Origin: Melastoma dodecandrum
Taxonomy: Eukaryota > Streptophyta > Magnoliopsida > Myrtales > Melastomataceae
Assembly (NCBI GenBank): GCA_029817715.1
Contig: JARUPY010000190.1
Location: 3,162,001-3,226,000 of the forward strand
Length of the DNA: 64,000 bases
Direction of reading: 5' to 3'
Positions 45,501 through 58,146 of this stretch are shown here, one piece after another. The number at the start of each line of letters is the position of its first letter. Position 1 is the stretch's first letter. The translations under genes and the position numbers were made by a program. Below the pieces are notes generated by a model, which saw only the letters and a program-made list of their open reading frames with translations, was not told the DNA's origin and ran no database searches.

Positions 45501-47051
45501 TCCACTTTTCTATATAACAATTGATCCTATCTTATACAAAGCACAAATAACATATTTATAGAAGGTACAGTGGCTAACCGAAGTTTCTACAAAACAAGGA
45601 AACAAAATAACAGCCAAATAACACATTCTCCAATTGTGAGAAATGTCCCGTACCACTTAAAATCAATTATGTCATCTGGTCATGATTGTGTTCACGTTCC
45701 AAATAGATAAGGCTTACAGAAGGTTCATACATATAAGATCCATCAGGCTTCTGTAAATGGAAATAAGATAATCTTTGTTTCCATAAGTGGTTGGCAGACC
45801 TCCTGAATACAGACACGTGTAAGATGCATCTATATTCAGATGGGTTCCTTTACCATGATTCATAACGAATCTGGACATACTTAGATGCAAGATGAAGACT
45901 AAATTGACCGTTGGATTGTTTCAGATCAATCAGCAGAACCTTGCATTAGTGATTTCCATATATAAAGTGATTTCTTTCCTTAAAGAGAGTAGATCAACTC
46001 ACATGGAAATAAATCGTAATAAAAATGATTTAGAACCATTTTAATTAATACCATATGAATGTATTTAAATAATCAGGTGATTAATTTAAGTAATTTTGGT
46101 AATTATTTGGTGATAAAAGGTACGAATCAGATTGTCCCTTGGTTAACCTTCTGCAGAGTAGTGAAGCTTATCTTCTATATGGCATCATCAAAACCATACT
46201 AACAGGTTCTCTTGGTCTCATATATAATTATTTGAAACGGAAGAAGAACAAGCATGACTTACCTAATACAGTTTTGGATCTAGCCAAAATGATAATTAAT
46301 ATGACTCGGAACAAAAGACTGATATAAAACAAACCAATTATTGAGTTTATAAAGGAGAAAAATGGAGGAGAACGTGGCCCAGATACCTTTCTGTATGGCC
46401 CAAAGTGCGTCTGCAAGTAGGAACATTGTCCCCAAAACATATTCAATCCAATCGAATGATAACAAGACTGGATGGGTCACTTGTCCGTCTCCCTTTTCCT
46501 TCCTTCCTCTTTCCCACCCTTTTAGTTCAACCACCCAAGTCCAAGATGAAGGGGCAAAGTCAGGGCCTCGTTATATCTATGAAAAGCTTTGTGCAACATG
46601 AACCAACTATATTGTATTCAAAACACATTATGGTCAAAAGGCAGTAATTACGCCACTTGTCCTCGGACATATTCCTTCCTGTCGCTGGCATGCTTTGTAG
46701 GCTATGGAATTTGGCCCCTATCTTTGATGGAGTCCTCGAGACAGAGTACCGATCTCTCTTTAGATGTTATGTTACAGTCTCCGAAAACTGTATTCGTGTT
46801 TACGGCAAGCAACGAAGACATAGTCTTGGCTTCCTGCGGTTTTTTAGTTCACTCTTGGGTTCTTCTGCATTTGATTACTTCCTGTCGGGTTTTGCGTTCC
46901 CAAATTTATTAGCCATTTGGGATGTGCGACTGGGTGATTTCGGCTATGAAGTGAAAAAGAGCTGGTAGAAGTAGCATTAAAAGTATATTCTATTTATTTA
47001 ATTTCATTAAATAAAATACTCTATATTTTTATTTTTAATTTCACTATCTCT
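45501..47051. other. Intergenic with NLR leader relic
   Basis: Bases 46203-46325 match sequence upstream of NLR-1 (50480-50590) and NLR-3 (63680-63800): GGTTCTCTTGGTC, GACTTACCTAA, AAAATGATAATTAATATGACTCGGAACAAAAGACT. No NLR code adjoins. Overlapping small ORFs at 46280-46968 in several frames show no domain. Confidence 0.5.
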
Positions 47052-50000
47052 TCAGAGCCTGTGAAATGCTCGACGTATTTTCTGCCTTTCTTTTTCTTCC
47101 TCAGATTCAAACGAGTCATTGCGCCATCCGTCTGCTACATACCCATCTTCTTCTGGTTCTTCCTCTCTCAATTGACTCACCAGGAGTGGGCATCCAACAA
47201 CTGTGAGTTTCTTTGGGTAGAAGCTTGTGAAGTCACGTATACCTTTAGGCAATGATGCTACCCCAGGGCAGTGAATCAGTTCGAGCAGTTTCAACGATCG
47301 TAGGCTCCCAATCCACTCGGGTAGCACCAGTTTTGGACATGATCTTATGCAGAGGAATCTCAGAGTAGCAACATGTGATAGCCACTCGGGAAGACGCTTC
47401 ATTTTAGAGGCCTTGTAGATCGTTAGGCACTGGAGGCTTTTAAGGCCTTGAAGTTCTGTCACGGCATTGCCCTGCTCATCCGTGGACAGATCAAGCTCCT
47501 TACAGTTCCAGACGGAAAGCGTTTCCAACGTCCCGAGATGACTGATTCCCGGCATGAAAGAGACCAGAGAATGACAGTTCCCAATGTGAAGTTCCTTGAG
47601 ACTGGTAAGACCTCGAAGCCATTCCTCCGGCAAGCGGTCGAGAAACTCGATATTCTCCAGACGTAAAGTCTTTAGGTTAGGAAGTTGACAAGGATGCCTG
47701 AATATCGCTTCGCTTACATTCACCAGAGTCATCTTCATGAGACGTGGGATCATCAGCAAGGAATTCAACTTTGGGCAGTCCTTGATGCATAATGACGAGA
47801 GGTTGCTGAAAGGCTGCACATCATTTGCATCCTCAGTTAGGCTTCGTCCTGAACCTGACTCCATATGCTCGAGATTTGGCAGCCCTTGAATTGTCAACTT
47901 CTTTAGATGAGGCTGATGGTCAAACAGGGGTAGATACGTGCAATTTTCGCATCCAATCAGCGTTATCTCAACTAGATTTGGCATGAGAGTTGAGAGTCGA
48001 GTCATCCATTGAGGATACTGGGTACCCCCGTAGTTGTGGATTCTCAGTCCTTTTAGATTCGGGTGTGGCTGGAGCTTCTCTAATAACGATGTATCTGTCG
48101 GTAGATTCATGAATCGTAGTTCAACAGACTCTAAATAACTTTTCTTATCCAGCAATCCTTCCGATCCTTCGTCCGTGAGCTCTTCATCGTAACAGCCCAG
48201 GTTTCTGATTTCGAGGCTTCCTCTGAGATCGTTCAGCTTAGAAAGATTAGTGAGGCTAGCGAAATCAACTTTTTGCTTGAATCATCAGGAGGCAAGATGA
48301 AGTCGGTGAGTATGTTGAGGCATTTCAAGTCGCAGAGTCCCCTTGGAATGAGGGCAATTTCCAGCAGCCGTCGATGTAGAGATGCCTGAGAGCGGACAAG
48401 TTATTCATTTCACGGGGCAATTCTATGAGGGAAGAACAACCCGAGAGCTTGAGGGTCTGCAAGTTCAGCAGTCGGATGATCGCTGGAGAAAGTATTTGGA
48501 GCATGCTATTGCCAGAGAGATCGAGGTATCTCAGATGCTTCAGCTTCCAAACACCTTTCGGCAACACATCTGCCTTCACATCATGGAGATCCAACACACG
48601 CACGCTTTTTCTCTTGTGGTTTAGTTTGGCGATCAGATGGCGGTACATTTCCTCCCGTTTGGTGCAGTCTTCCTCGAAATGAAGAAAGGTTCGCAGCTTG
48701 CAGCCTGGGAAATTGTAGTGCATCTCATAATCTATAATTGATTGATGCATACCGTAAGCCTCACACTCCCAACCAGCGATGGAAGGAGCCAATTCTTGGG
48801 CATGGGGATGCAGAGTGACATATTTTACCTTCCCAAAAATATCGGATTTCTTAACTCGAAACAGCTCTTCCCGGAGCAATACAGCTAAGTAATGGTAGGC
48901 GATATCCTCCAATGGCCGACGGTCATCTCCGTCATGGTCGTTGTTGATAAATCCAAGGGAGATCCAGAGCTCGGCCAGGGTATGAGGGTTGATGAGGTGA
49001 CCTCTTGGGAACAAGGAACAGAGGGCGAAGCACTGTTTAATCCTTGGGGGAAGATTGTCGTACCTCTTCTTCACTCCTGGACTTGTTAAATCAGCGTACG
49101 GATAACCTCCACGAAGCAAAAGAGAGAATGCATGATCTGGAGAATCACGTAGCATGTTAAGAAGACGCGTCAAATCCTCAACAGCAGGAGGTTGGAGAGA
49201 CAAGTAACCTCCCACTGCCTTTATATTCCTCGGATTCATATCGCATAAATCAACGATATCTCCCGCGATTTCAAGGATTGCAGGGTCGTTGAATAAATTA
49301 TGATATCCCTCCCTTCCCTGGGAAGCTGTTTCCCTTAGTAGTACGAGAGCGTCTTCCCTATCCATACTTTCAATATAAACACTACGAATACGAGACTCCA
49401 GCAAACTCCTGAAGCGTAACCACCCCTTTGAATCCCTTAGTAGTACGAGAGCGTCTTCCCGATCCATCCTTCCAACATCAACACGAAGAGTAAGGGAGGA
49501 CCACAGGTTGGGAATTTTCAACTGACGAATGAGGAGGATTTTGCTCCCACTGGCAACTCCTCCTCCCTCCAGCAGACTCCCGAAGCTTAACCACCACCCC
49601 TCTGAAACCCAATCCCGGTAAGACATATTGTCGAGAATGAAGAGGTACCTCTTGCTATCATCGAGAAGCCTCGGTAACAGTTTAAGTGAGTGCTCCCATC
49701 CAAACACCTCCCCCTCTTCGTCATCTTCCTCTTCCCTTAGACTACCTATGATTTCATGTGCCACCCTGTTCGTGTCAAAGGGAGCAGCAGACACATTCAC
49801 CCAGATTTTAACATCAAAATACCCACTCACCCCTGAATCGTTCATCACCTCCTGAACAAGTGCGGTTTTCCCATACCCACAATCGCCATATACTACCACA
49901 GCGGAATTACCTTCCGAGCCTCCATCCAACAGGAACCTGATAATCTCTCCCTTCTCGTTGACTCTCCCGACGAACGGGATCTCGCGCGCTTCCAGTACCT

Positions 50001-50430
50001 CCTGAACCTCTACCGGAATGCTACGGATGATGCTGATAAGTGGATCTGTCAGACCTCGAAGGCGCCCTGCGAGGGCCCGAAGCTCCCGGCGCATCCTCCA
50101 TCCGAACCAACAACTTTCTACGTGCCGGAAGAGGCGGCGTAGCTTTCCATCCCGCAGCCGTAAGGGTTCCTCCAAGGACAGATCCTCGAGCAGGTCCTCC
50201 GCGTCATAAACGACATCCTTGAGCTTTTTAACCATATCCTGCAGCTCAAAGCTATACGGGAACTTCCTTTCTGCCTCGGGCAAGACCCCCTGAACGGAAG
50301 ACAAGAGGTCGTGGATCTCTCGGAGTTGAGCTTCAACTCCCCATTGAGGACCGAGCATCGTGATGGAGCCTTCTTCGCTCAAACTCCAAAGCAAGTCGTC
50401 AACCGGGACAGTCACCACAGCTGCAGCCAT
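47052..50430 (-). pseudogene. NLR-1: CC-NB-LRR immune receptor, nearly complete, two frameshifts
   Basis: Intracellular immune receptor family. Start ATG 50430 (MAAAVVTVPVDDLL); the frame is open further upstream, but that part matches non-coding NLR leader elsewhere. Reading minus: Rx-type coiled coil with VVYDAEDLLEDL; NB-ARC with P-loop GDCGYGKT; YLFILDN at kinase-2 (LDD expected); CFALCSLFP; and LHPHAQELA where MHDL is usual. LRRs run to the acidic end (EEEPEEDGYVADG) and the stop at 47052. Relative to NLR-2 there are 1-bp losses near 48356 and in the A-run near 48270, so the LRR part is out of frame. A 34-residue in-frame duplication beginning MDREDALVLLR (repeats at 49331 and 49433) lies in the NB-ARC. 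No intron is needed. The P-loop Lys is kept; the altered kinase-2 and MHD residues suggest changed nucleotide handling if it were ever expressed. Confidence 0.87.
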
Positions 50431-50599
50431 TTCTCTGGTTGTCTCAGTTGGGTGGGATGAAGAGAAGACAGTCGGGGGGTTGTTCTCTTGGTCCCATTTA
50501 TATTTTATTTGAAACTGAAGAAGGAGAAAGAAGAAGCCCAACTTACCTAACGATTCCGGCAAAAATGATAATTAATATGACTAGAAACAAAAGACTTGA

Positions 50600-51090
50600 G
50601 AATTAGACCCAACACCCGAAACGTATAAATTATCCAACCCCCCATCTTTAGCAACGTTGACGAAACTCTGTGATGAACTTTAAAAAAAAAAAATAGTCTC
50701 AACCCAGATGAGATCTGGAGCATCAACTTGTAATCAATCATAAGCTCAAGAATTCTTTTTTATTTTTTATTTTTTTTTATGAGATTTCGCCAGCTAATCG
50801 TATCTTCATTTCTCGATTACTACCCACGTCCTCGTTTTCTGTTCTCACCTTAATCTTGAGGGACACACATTTTAACCATTTTTAATTGAAGCCCGAACCC
50901 AAATCACATGGATTTGGGCGTTTACTTTGTCAACTTAAATTTTAATCTTGAGTAATAAATTAAAATAATATTTCCTTTCTTTTCATTTTTTAAAATCATT
51001 TTAAGCACTTTCAATTTCATCAATACCATCTGAGTCAATGCCCAGCGGCATCATGAAAAGGACGATCAACTCCCTCTCTTCTCAAGATAG
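50600..51090. repeat. Direct repeat copy 1 (NLR 5' flank)
   Basis: It matches 53430-53900 closely: CATCTTTAGCAACGTTGACG, AGATGAGATCTGGA(G/A)CATCAA and GCCCAGCGGCATCATGAAAA occur in the same order. It begins within the NLR-1 upstream region. The two copies bracket the Copia fragment at about 51100-52750. Confidence 0.85.
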
Positions 51091-51283
51091 AGGACTGTGA
51101 TCCATGGCTGCAGGAACAAAGAACCGACACAAGAAGAGGACGATCTACTTTCTGTTATTCCAACAAAATCAATTAATTCTGTTTTATATATACTCTTTTC
51201 ACTCTTGTATGAGCTGGACTTATACAAGGAACAAATACAATTAGCTCAATTCAATGTACTACTTCTACTCGTGTCTTCTTCGT

Positions 51284-52750
51284 CTAATGTTCAGATACAC
51301 ATTTCTGTTCCTTCTCCCTTTCTTCTTTTGCTTCATCTTGACACTCCCCCACAAGTTGGACATAAAGATTCTTCATGTTCAACTTGCTTACAAGCCAAGA
51401 AAACCTGGGACTTGAAAATCCCTTAGTGAACAAGTCAACAATCTGCATCTTTGAAGGCAAATACTGCAAACACAAAACTCCATCTTGTTGTTTTTCTCTT
51501 ACAAAATGACAACCTCCAAATGTTTCGTTCTTTTATGAAACACCGGGTTTTTGGTGATATGTATTGCAGATTGGTTATCACAAAATAATGTAACTTGCTT
51601 CTATACTTCATCTCCACACTCATCCAGTAAAGAAATAAGCCAAACAACCTCACTTGTAACCACACCAAGTGATCTATATTCTGCTTCAGCTGAACTCCTT
51701 GCGATTGTAGGTTGTTTCTTAGTCTTCCAGCTAACTAAAGAATCACCAAAATAAACACAATATCCTCAAAGTGATTTTCGTGAGTCCAGGCAGCTAGCCC
51801 AATCACTATCACTTTAAGCAAGCAAGTGATTATCATGTTTAGAGCTAAATAAGATTCCTTGACCTAGAGAACCTTTCACATACTTCAGAACATGTAATGT
51901 TGCTGCCATATGAATCTCAGTAGGTCTGGCCATAAATTAAGTTGATACATGTACCGAGTACATCAAATCTGGTCTTGTCAAGGTTAAGTATAATAGCTTT
52001 CCCACAAGTTGTCTGTACATTGTTGCATCTTTCAGTGGTTCTCCATCTTCTATAGACAACTTATGATTCGGTATAATAGCTATTGAAGATGCTTTGGCTC
52101 CCAGCAGCTTGTGTTCCTGAATTAATTCCAAAGCATACTTTGTTTGGGACAAAACAATGCCAGAAGATGATCTAGCAATCTCAAGACCAAGAAAATACTT
52201 CAAACTTCCCAAGTCTTTGATCTTGAAAACGGAAGACAAGTAATCTGTGGCTTATGTATTTCCTGAATAGTAGGTCCCCCTATTGCTATGTCATCTACAT
52301 AGACAAGTAGAGCTACAAACTTATCTCCTTCTCCTTTCATGAACAGAAAATAATCAGCTTTAGATTGTTTGAAACCAAACATCAACAAAGCGACAAACTT
52401 CGAATTCCATTGTAGTGATGCTTGTTTAAGATCATACAATGATTTCTGCAGTTTACATACTACATTCTCCCCCTTAAACTGCACATGTGAAACATCCAAA
52501 CTTTAAGGACAACCATATACACTTCTTCATTCAAATCACCATTCAAAAAAGCATTGTTGACATCCATTTGACAAAGATGCCATTGATGCATGGCAGCTAA
52601 AGCAAGGAAGACTCTTATAGTGGCATGTTTTACAACCGGGCTGAAGGTATCCGTGTAATCAATACCTCTTCTGTGTGTAACCCTTCACAACTAATCTGGC
52701 TTTGTATTTATAAATAGTCCCATCCGCCTTATACGGAAGTTGTCTCCGGG
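51284..52750 (-). pseudogene. Copia reverse transcriptase / RNase H fragment
   Basis: Reading minus from about 52750: [47 protein letters not shown], the catalytic [22 protein letters not shown] and LTRPDLMYSV. A RNase H-type end follows (WLTSLLDECG-like, [20 protein letters not shown], IVDLFTKGFSS). Frame breaks occur near 52510, 52230, 51930 and 51680. This is the C-terminal half of a Copia polyprotein, non-functional. Confidence 0.85.
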
Positions 52751-54959
52751 CATCCTCCTGTCATAGCCACGATCCAAGTATGGACAAGAACTGACTCAAA
52801 GGCAGCCCCCCAACGGACTCCCGACATCCTTCTTTCTCCCCGGGCAATCCCGGGGCGAGGCAACCCCTCGATGAGTTTTCAGTTTCACTCGTGCAACTCA
52901 ATAAATGAACATCCATGACGTCCATTACATAACTGCATTTTGTCTACTCATGTTTTGGCGTTAATTTCATGAACACTTATTCGCGAGTTCGGGATGGTCG
53001 GAGGCTGGAAATTGCGAAGCATGATGTCGCAGTTCACTTTTGCAGGAGCTGCTCTTCTGTCCAGCGACAGAATCGAGCTTAATCAGGTCTATCCTCTTCC
53101 TCTCTCTCTCCTGGTTGTGTGGATAACTTATGCATCTAAATCGAGCATGTGTAGCCTGATTTATGGCCGATTCTTTAGATGGACGCATGCTGAAGTTTGC
53201 GAAGCCCCTTGCTGCTGTCATTGCTTCATATTTTTATGCATAACTCTTCTCTCAGTACATGAATTGAGCTGATTTTAGACTCTTTGGATTTATTTCTTAA
53301 TGAGGAAAAAATTTCATGTTGATCACTTTCCCAAACAAGCATGTTTAACCGACGTTTTTTATCCTTGAACGTCAACGAATAAAACTGACCTGTTTCGTGC
53401 ATCCACGAGGGGGCATTCGCACTCCGTTGGAGGATTAGACCTAACACCCAAACGAATAAATTATCCAACACCCCCATCTTTAGCAACGTTGACGAAACTC
53501 TGTGATGAACTTTAAAAAAAAAAGTCTCAACCCAGATGAGATCTGGAACATCAACTTGTAATCAATCATAAGCTCAACAATTCTTTTTTAATGAGATTTC
53601 GCCAGCTAATCGTATCTTCATTTCTCCATTACTAACCACGTCCTCGTCTTGTGTTCTCACCTTAATCTTCAGGGACACACATTTTAACCATTTTTAATTG
53701 ACCGAACCCAAATCACATGGCTTTGGGCGTTTACTTTGTCAAGTTAAATTTTAATCTTGAGTAATAAATTAAAATAATATTTCCTTTCTTTTCATTTTTT
53801 TTAAAATCATTTTAAGCACTTTCAATTTTATAAAAACCATCTGAGTCAATGCCCAGCGGCATCATGAAAAGGACGATCAACTCCCTCTCTCTCTGGAGGT
53901 CGGTCCCTCTTCTTTCTCGTCGGTTGGAGTTTAATAAAGGTGTACACCATTCTTTGTCCCTTCGTCGTCGACCGTCCGATGTTTCTTAGATGATCGACGA
54001 GATTGATCGGCTCTTCGAGTTATGGGCCAATAATTAAGTGAGATTTGAAATAATTTTCATTGAAATGTGATGAATTCGGCCAACCAAATGAAAGAAAAAA
54101 TCTTTTTAAATAGAGAAGTAGTACAAAAATCTCTTAATTATTCAAATATTTTATAAAAATGGGCCACGGTGAAAAGCTTAAAAGACATTTCGAAACTCTC
54201 TCCACAGGAAAAGAGAAAGGGAAAATGTGTTGACATGGCCAAATTTTGGGATTATGTAAAAACCGGCGTAAGGCTTCTAAGTTTTGGATTAAGGCAAGCA
54301 AGCCAAGTCTAGGCAAGCATGAAATGGCGGCCAAAACGAGCTGAGTACGAAGATATTTAGGCGGGAAAATATTAAGGATGTCATATCTAGAGATTTATGA
54401 TTGAGTTAAACGAGTTAAATCCGGGATAGTGAAACAACATGAGATAGCAGGCGAGCGGAATCCAAAAGCGTCAAGTGAGCAAGACAATATCAAAGACAAA
54501 GATAAATAGACAAGCGAAAGAAAGAAGACTGTCAAAACCTAAATATTGTGAAGGTTGCGAACATTCCTGAAGACCTACGAATCCCCACGTCCCTCCATCA
54601 GTTCAAAACGTAGGACACGTGATTTGTGATTTGAAGTCGTGTTTTGAAACGACCGGTATGCTACGTTTTACTTGTATTTTAGGCTCATCGGCAATACTAG
54701 GTTGTCCTTCAGGGACATTAATTCTTATTTAGAGCATTTGCCGCTGGAATATAAGACTTTGTCACTTTCTTAGAGTCAGTAAAACCATTTGGCAATTGAT
54801 TTGCTGAATTTTGTAAGTGAATAATTTTCTGAACTTCGAGTTTGGATTGTTTTGTACGAGAATCATAGTGAACTAATGATAAGTCACGTCAGACTATTTC
54901 CTTTTCCAACTGCTTATGTTTCCCTTTCAATGTCAGAAATGTCATTTTGACAATCGGCA
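52751..54959. other. Intergenic, includes direct repeat copy 2 (53430-53900)
   Basis: Bases 53430-53900 duplicate 50600-51090 (NLR 5' flank). Bases 52780-52880 are C-rich with no ORF. ORFs at 52967-53272 on both strands show no domain. The rest is AT-rich and unassigned. Confidence 0.5.
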
Positions 54960-55510
54960 AAATGTATCATAAATATCTCAATGATCCACATGGTGGATGA
55001 ATAGGCCCACATATATCACCTTGTATTCTTTCAAGAAATTTCAAGGGCTCAGCTTTGACTTTCGATGGTGATAGCCTTATTATTAACTTTCCTAATGAAT
55101 AAGCGGCACATGAAAGTTCATTAGGGAGAAAAATCTTCTGGTTTTTCAATGAATGCCCACACGAATGATTAATTATTCTCCGCATCATTATAGCCCCAGG
55201 ATGCCCCAATCGATCATGTCATGTAATAAAATTATTTTAATCGACAAATTTCTGATTTGTAACATGTACTTCGCCAGCACTTATATTTGTGAAATATAGT
55301 CCCGACGAAACTGCAGGTAGTTTTTTTAATATACATTTCTTACCCGAGATGATATTTGTAATAAACAAATATTCTTTATCGTTCTCATTCGAAGTCTCAA
55401 TGTGATATCCATTTCTGCGGATATCTTTAAAACTCAACAAATTTCTTTGAAACTTAGAAGAATACAGCGCATTCTCGATACAAATATTTGTTCTTCTGGA
55501 TAACAAAATA
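54960..55510 (-). pseudogene. Copia gag-pre-integrase / integrase N-terminal fragment
   Basis: Reading minus: NALYSSKFQRNLLSFKDIRRNGYHIET, then a break near 55215, then HPGAIMMRRIINHSCGH, LKNQKI, FLERIQGDICGPIHPPCGSLRY. This is the zinc-binding pre-integrase (H...C...) and the first integrase strand of a Tnt1-type Copia polyprotein. It lies on the 5' side of the Copia RT fragment in the same orientation, so both could derive from one element split by about 2.2 kb, but the parts between are missing. Confidence 0.8.
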
Positions 55511-55609
55511 TTTGCTCCTCAATTATTTTTGTACTTCCAGATATCGTTTAACACTTGTTTCGTTCATTACCAAAACGGTAAATAATTTCTTTGCAGACTA
55601 ATTGCGCAC

Positions 55610-55790
55610 AGCGTCTTGCCCTTCTAGGGATTGAGAAAAACGAGGATTCTCTTCTGGGAATCGAGTATCCGCTTTTGGGAAACGATGATTCACTTCTAGG
55701 AATTGATGATCGACAATCCGCTTCAAGAGACTGTGGATCCGCTTCTAAGAATCGGGAATCCGCTTCTAGGAAACGTGATTTGGTACGAAT
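55610..55790. repeat. 21-bp minisatellite
   Basis: About seven variants of TCCGCTTCTAGGAATCGGGA in tandem; the last copies are exactly 21 bp apart. The ORF at 55591-55821 (LLGIEY..LLGNDD..SASRK repeats) is this repeat in translation. Confidence 0.8.
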
Positions 55791-55821
55791 AAACTTTTCG
55801 ATAATAAAAATATTGAAATAG

Positions 55822-58146
55822 CGCGTGTGAGATTACCGTTTACAAACCTTCATAGAATCGTTGATTTAGCGCCAATTCAAAATCTTGCAAACGATCGTCG
55901 TTTTCTTTTCTTTCATCGCTTTTTGATAGAGAGCTTCGTATCGTGCTTATAACATGTTGTAAAACAAAGAAGGGAATGAGGAAGAAAGAAAATTTAATTT
56001 CTGAGATTGTTGTTATGATCATCCGGATCATTGTTGTAATACATTACGTATCCCTCTATTTATAGGGATTTTACAACTCGTACGATTATCCAATTTTTCG
56101 TCGATTAAAGAAAATGTCAAGATTTATTTTTTACATTTCCTTTTCTTTTTCTTGTTAAATCTATATTCTTCACTTTATTTTCTGTTCCCTTTTGCTTTTT
56201 TATTTTCATTTCTCTTTTTCCCTTTTTTTATGTTATTTTTATTTTCATTTTATATTTTCCTTTTCCTTTTCCTTTTTTGCCTTTCTCTTGTTTCGGTTTG
56301 TATTTTGTTTATTTTCTCAAAATAACTAGGAGCATGGTCCAGCAGCTTATTGTTTTTTCTCAAAATAACGCGATCAAGTACTGTATTTCGAGGATTTAAA
56401 ATTTGCTCAAAAAAAAATTGCAAACCACTTGTAATTCCATACAATTATCTGTCTATGTTTGTTGGTTCGTTGATTGTGTCCAACGATGGTAGGGAGTTTG
56501 CTTTTTATCTTCAAACTACATATTTGGCTTACATTGCCAAAAAAAAAAACACCTGAAATGAAGCAATTTTTGGAGACTTCCCAAAGTTGATTGAGTAGAT
56601 TTGCGAGAGGTGTATTTTGTTGTATTATTGGGGAACGACTTCATTAACTTAGCTGTTAGCCTAAATTGCTTATATCGTAAGGCGTGTTTGGCTTTTTCTG
56701 TTTCCCGCGAGATATTAAATATTCGACAACGACTCAAATCAAATTTCCGAATTCTATATCAAGCAAGAAGTTCTGAAAAATATTACTTTTATGATTCAAA
56801 ATTTTCAATTACACCTACGCTGCATTTCTTCATTAATTCACTTTTAAGTTTCACAATCATAATAATTCTAAACTTGCATGAAATTTGAAGAGAACATTTC
56901 TAAATCATCCATAAAAATGAAAGCCATTGATTTTGAATTAAGGAATGTTTCTTGGGGCTCAAATGCAAGGACTGAACTTTTCTGGGAAGGGGTGGAGGTA
57001 GCCGGAACTCTTTGAGTTTTGGATACGTTTTAATGTTAGTTTATAAAATATTTCACGCTCGACACCTTTTTTCTTTAAACTTTGAATCCAGTTTCTAAAT
57101 AATTTAATCTAAAATAATTCGCCAAATTTTCCAAATTATGTTAGAAAACTCGAGTTCACGATCATAGAACAATAATTTTGAATCTCAACGTCAGGATGGA
57201 CAAAATATTCTACAAAATTATTTAGGAAAATGAATACATGTTATTGACGATCGGAGAAATCTAATATCTCGCGAAAAAAAAAATCTAATATCTTGTAGAA
57301 ATCTTATAACATTATTTCTTAATATAAAATTTTTAAATAAAATAACATTTTCTTAACCCGATACCATATAGCCAATTAGTCACTGAATCAAATAACATTG
57401 ATTTTTACATTAATAAAATTTTAATTTCTATAACGACAATTAGAGAGGAGATCACCAGTAAACATGAATCTACTGCACAGAAATAGACATATACTAACAT
57501 TGGGACTGAAAACACATCAACCTACACGGATCCTCATTGTGGCTAACTATGCAGCACCCATGCACAGAAGATATTTTCCCACTGACGGATGTCACAAGTG
57601 TCAGATTTAATCCACATGAAACTGGGAACACACATGTCGAATTACCGAGATCAAAGTCTAGATACGGAAGCGTACCTGATGAATCCTTTGAAAACCTGGA
57701 GAGCCTTTTCGATGAACGCCTAGGTTTTGGTCTTCCAGGCCTTTACGATTTTTAACGTATGTAAAACTGATTAGGGTAATTGGGTGACCTACAGTTGTCT
57801 TATATCGCATGGCCTAGGGACCATAACCCCTCGTTGACAATTAAGTCCCTGAGGTTAATAATCTCTTCAATTCCACCCATTACAGAATAGGAGATTATTA
57901 CTGTATCTGCACAATATACCCCTATACTTAACGAGACGTCAGTTGGACCATCTGAATATTGATATAAATTAGATCACTTAATCAGGCCCATCTGAATATT
58001 GATAGCTCGTGTATGACTGAACATAAAGGTGCGCCACCTGTTGAAATTATTATTTCTAACAATCACCCACTTGGACCGACTCATAAAATCGAACAGTCAT
58101 AACACACTAAATGAGATCCCCATAAAACATATCCCTATCAACCATC
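55822..58146. other. Intergenic, AT-rich, with TE-like end
   Basis: Bases 56100-56300 are strongly pyrimidine-rich. Bases 57540-57770 hold a 72-codon ORF without recognisable domain. Bases 57780-58140 (AACAATCACCCACTTGGACC and around) look like Copia-derived sequence by memory of similar phrases. No gene called. Confidence 0.4.

Noticed and set aside
55591..55821. 76-codon ORF with LLGI and SASR repeats
   Set aside because: It is the 21-bp minisatellite in translation.
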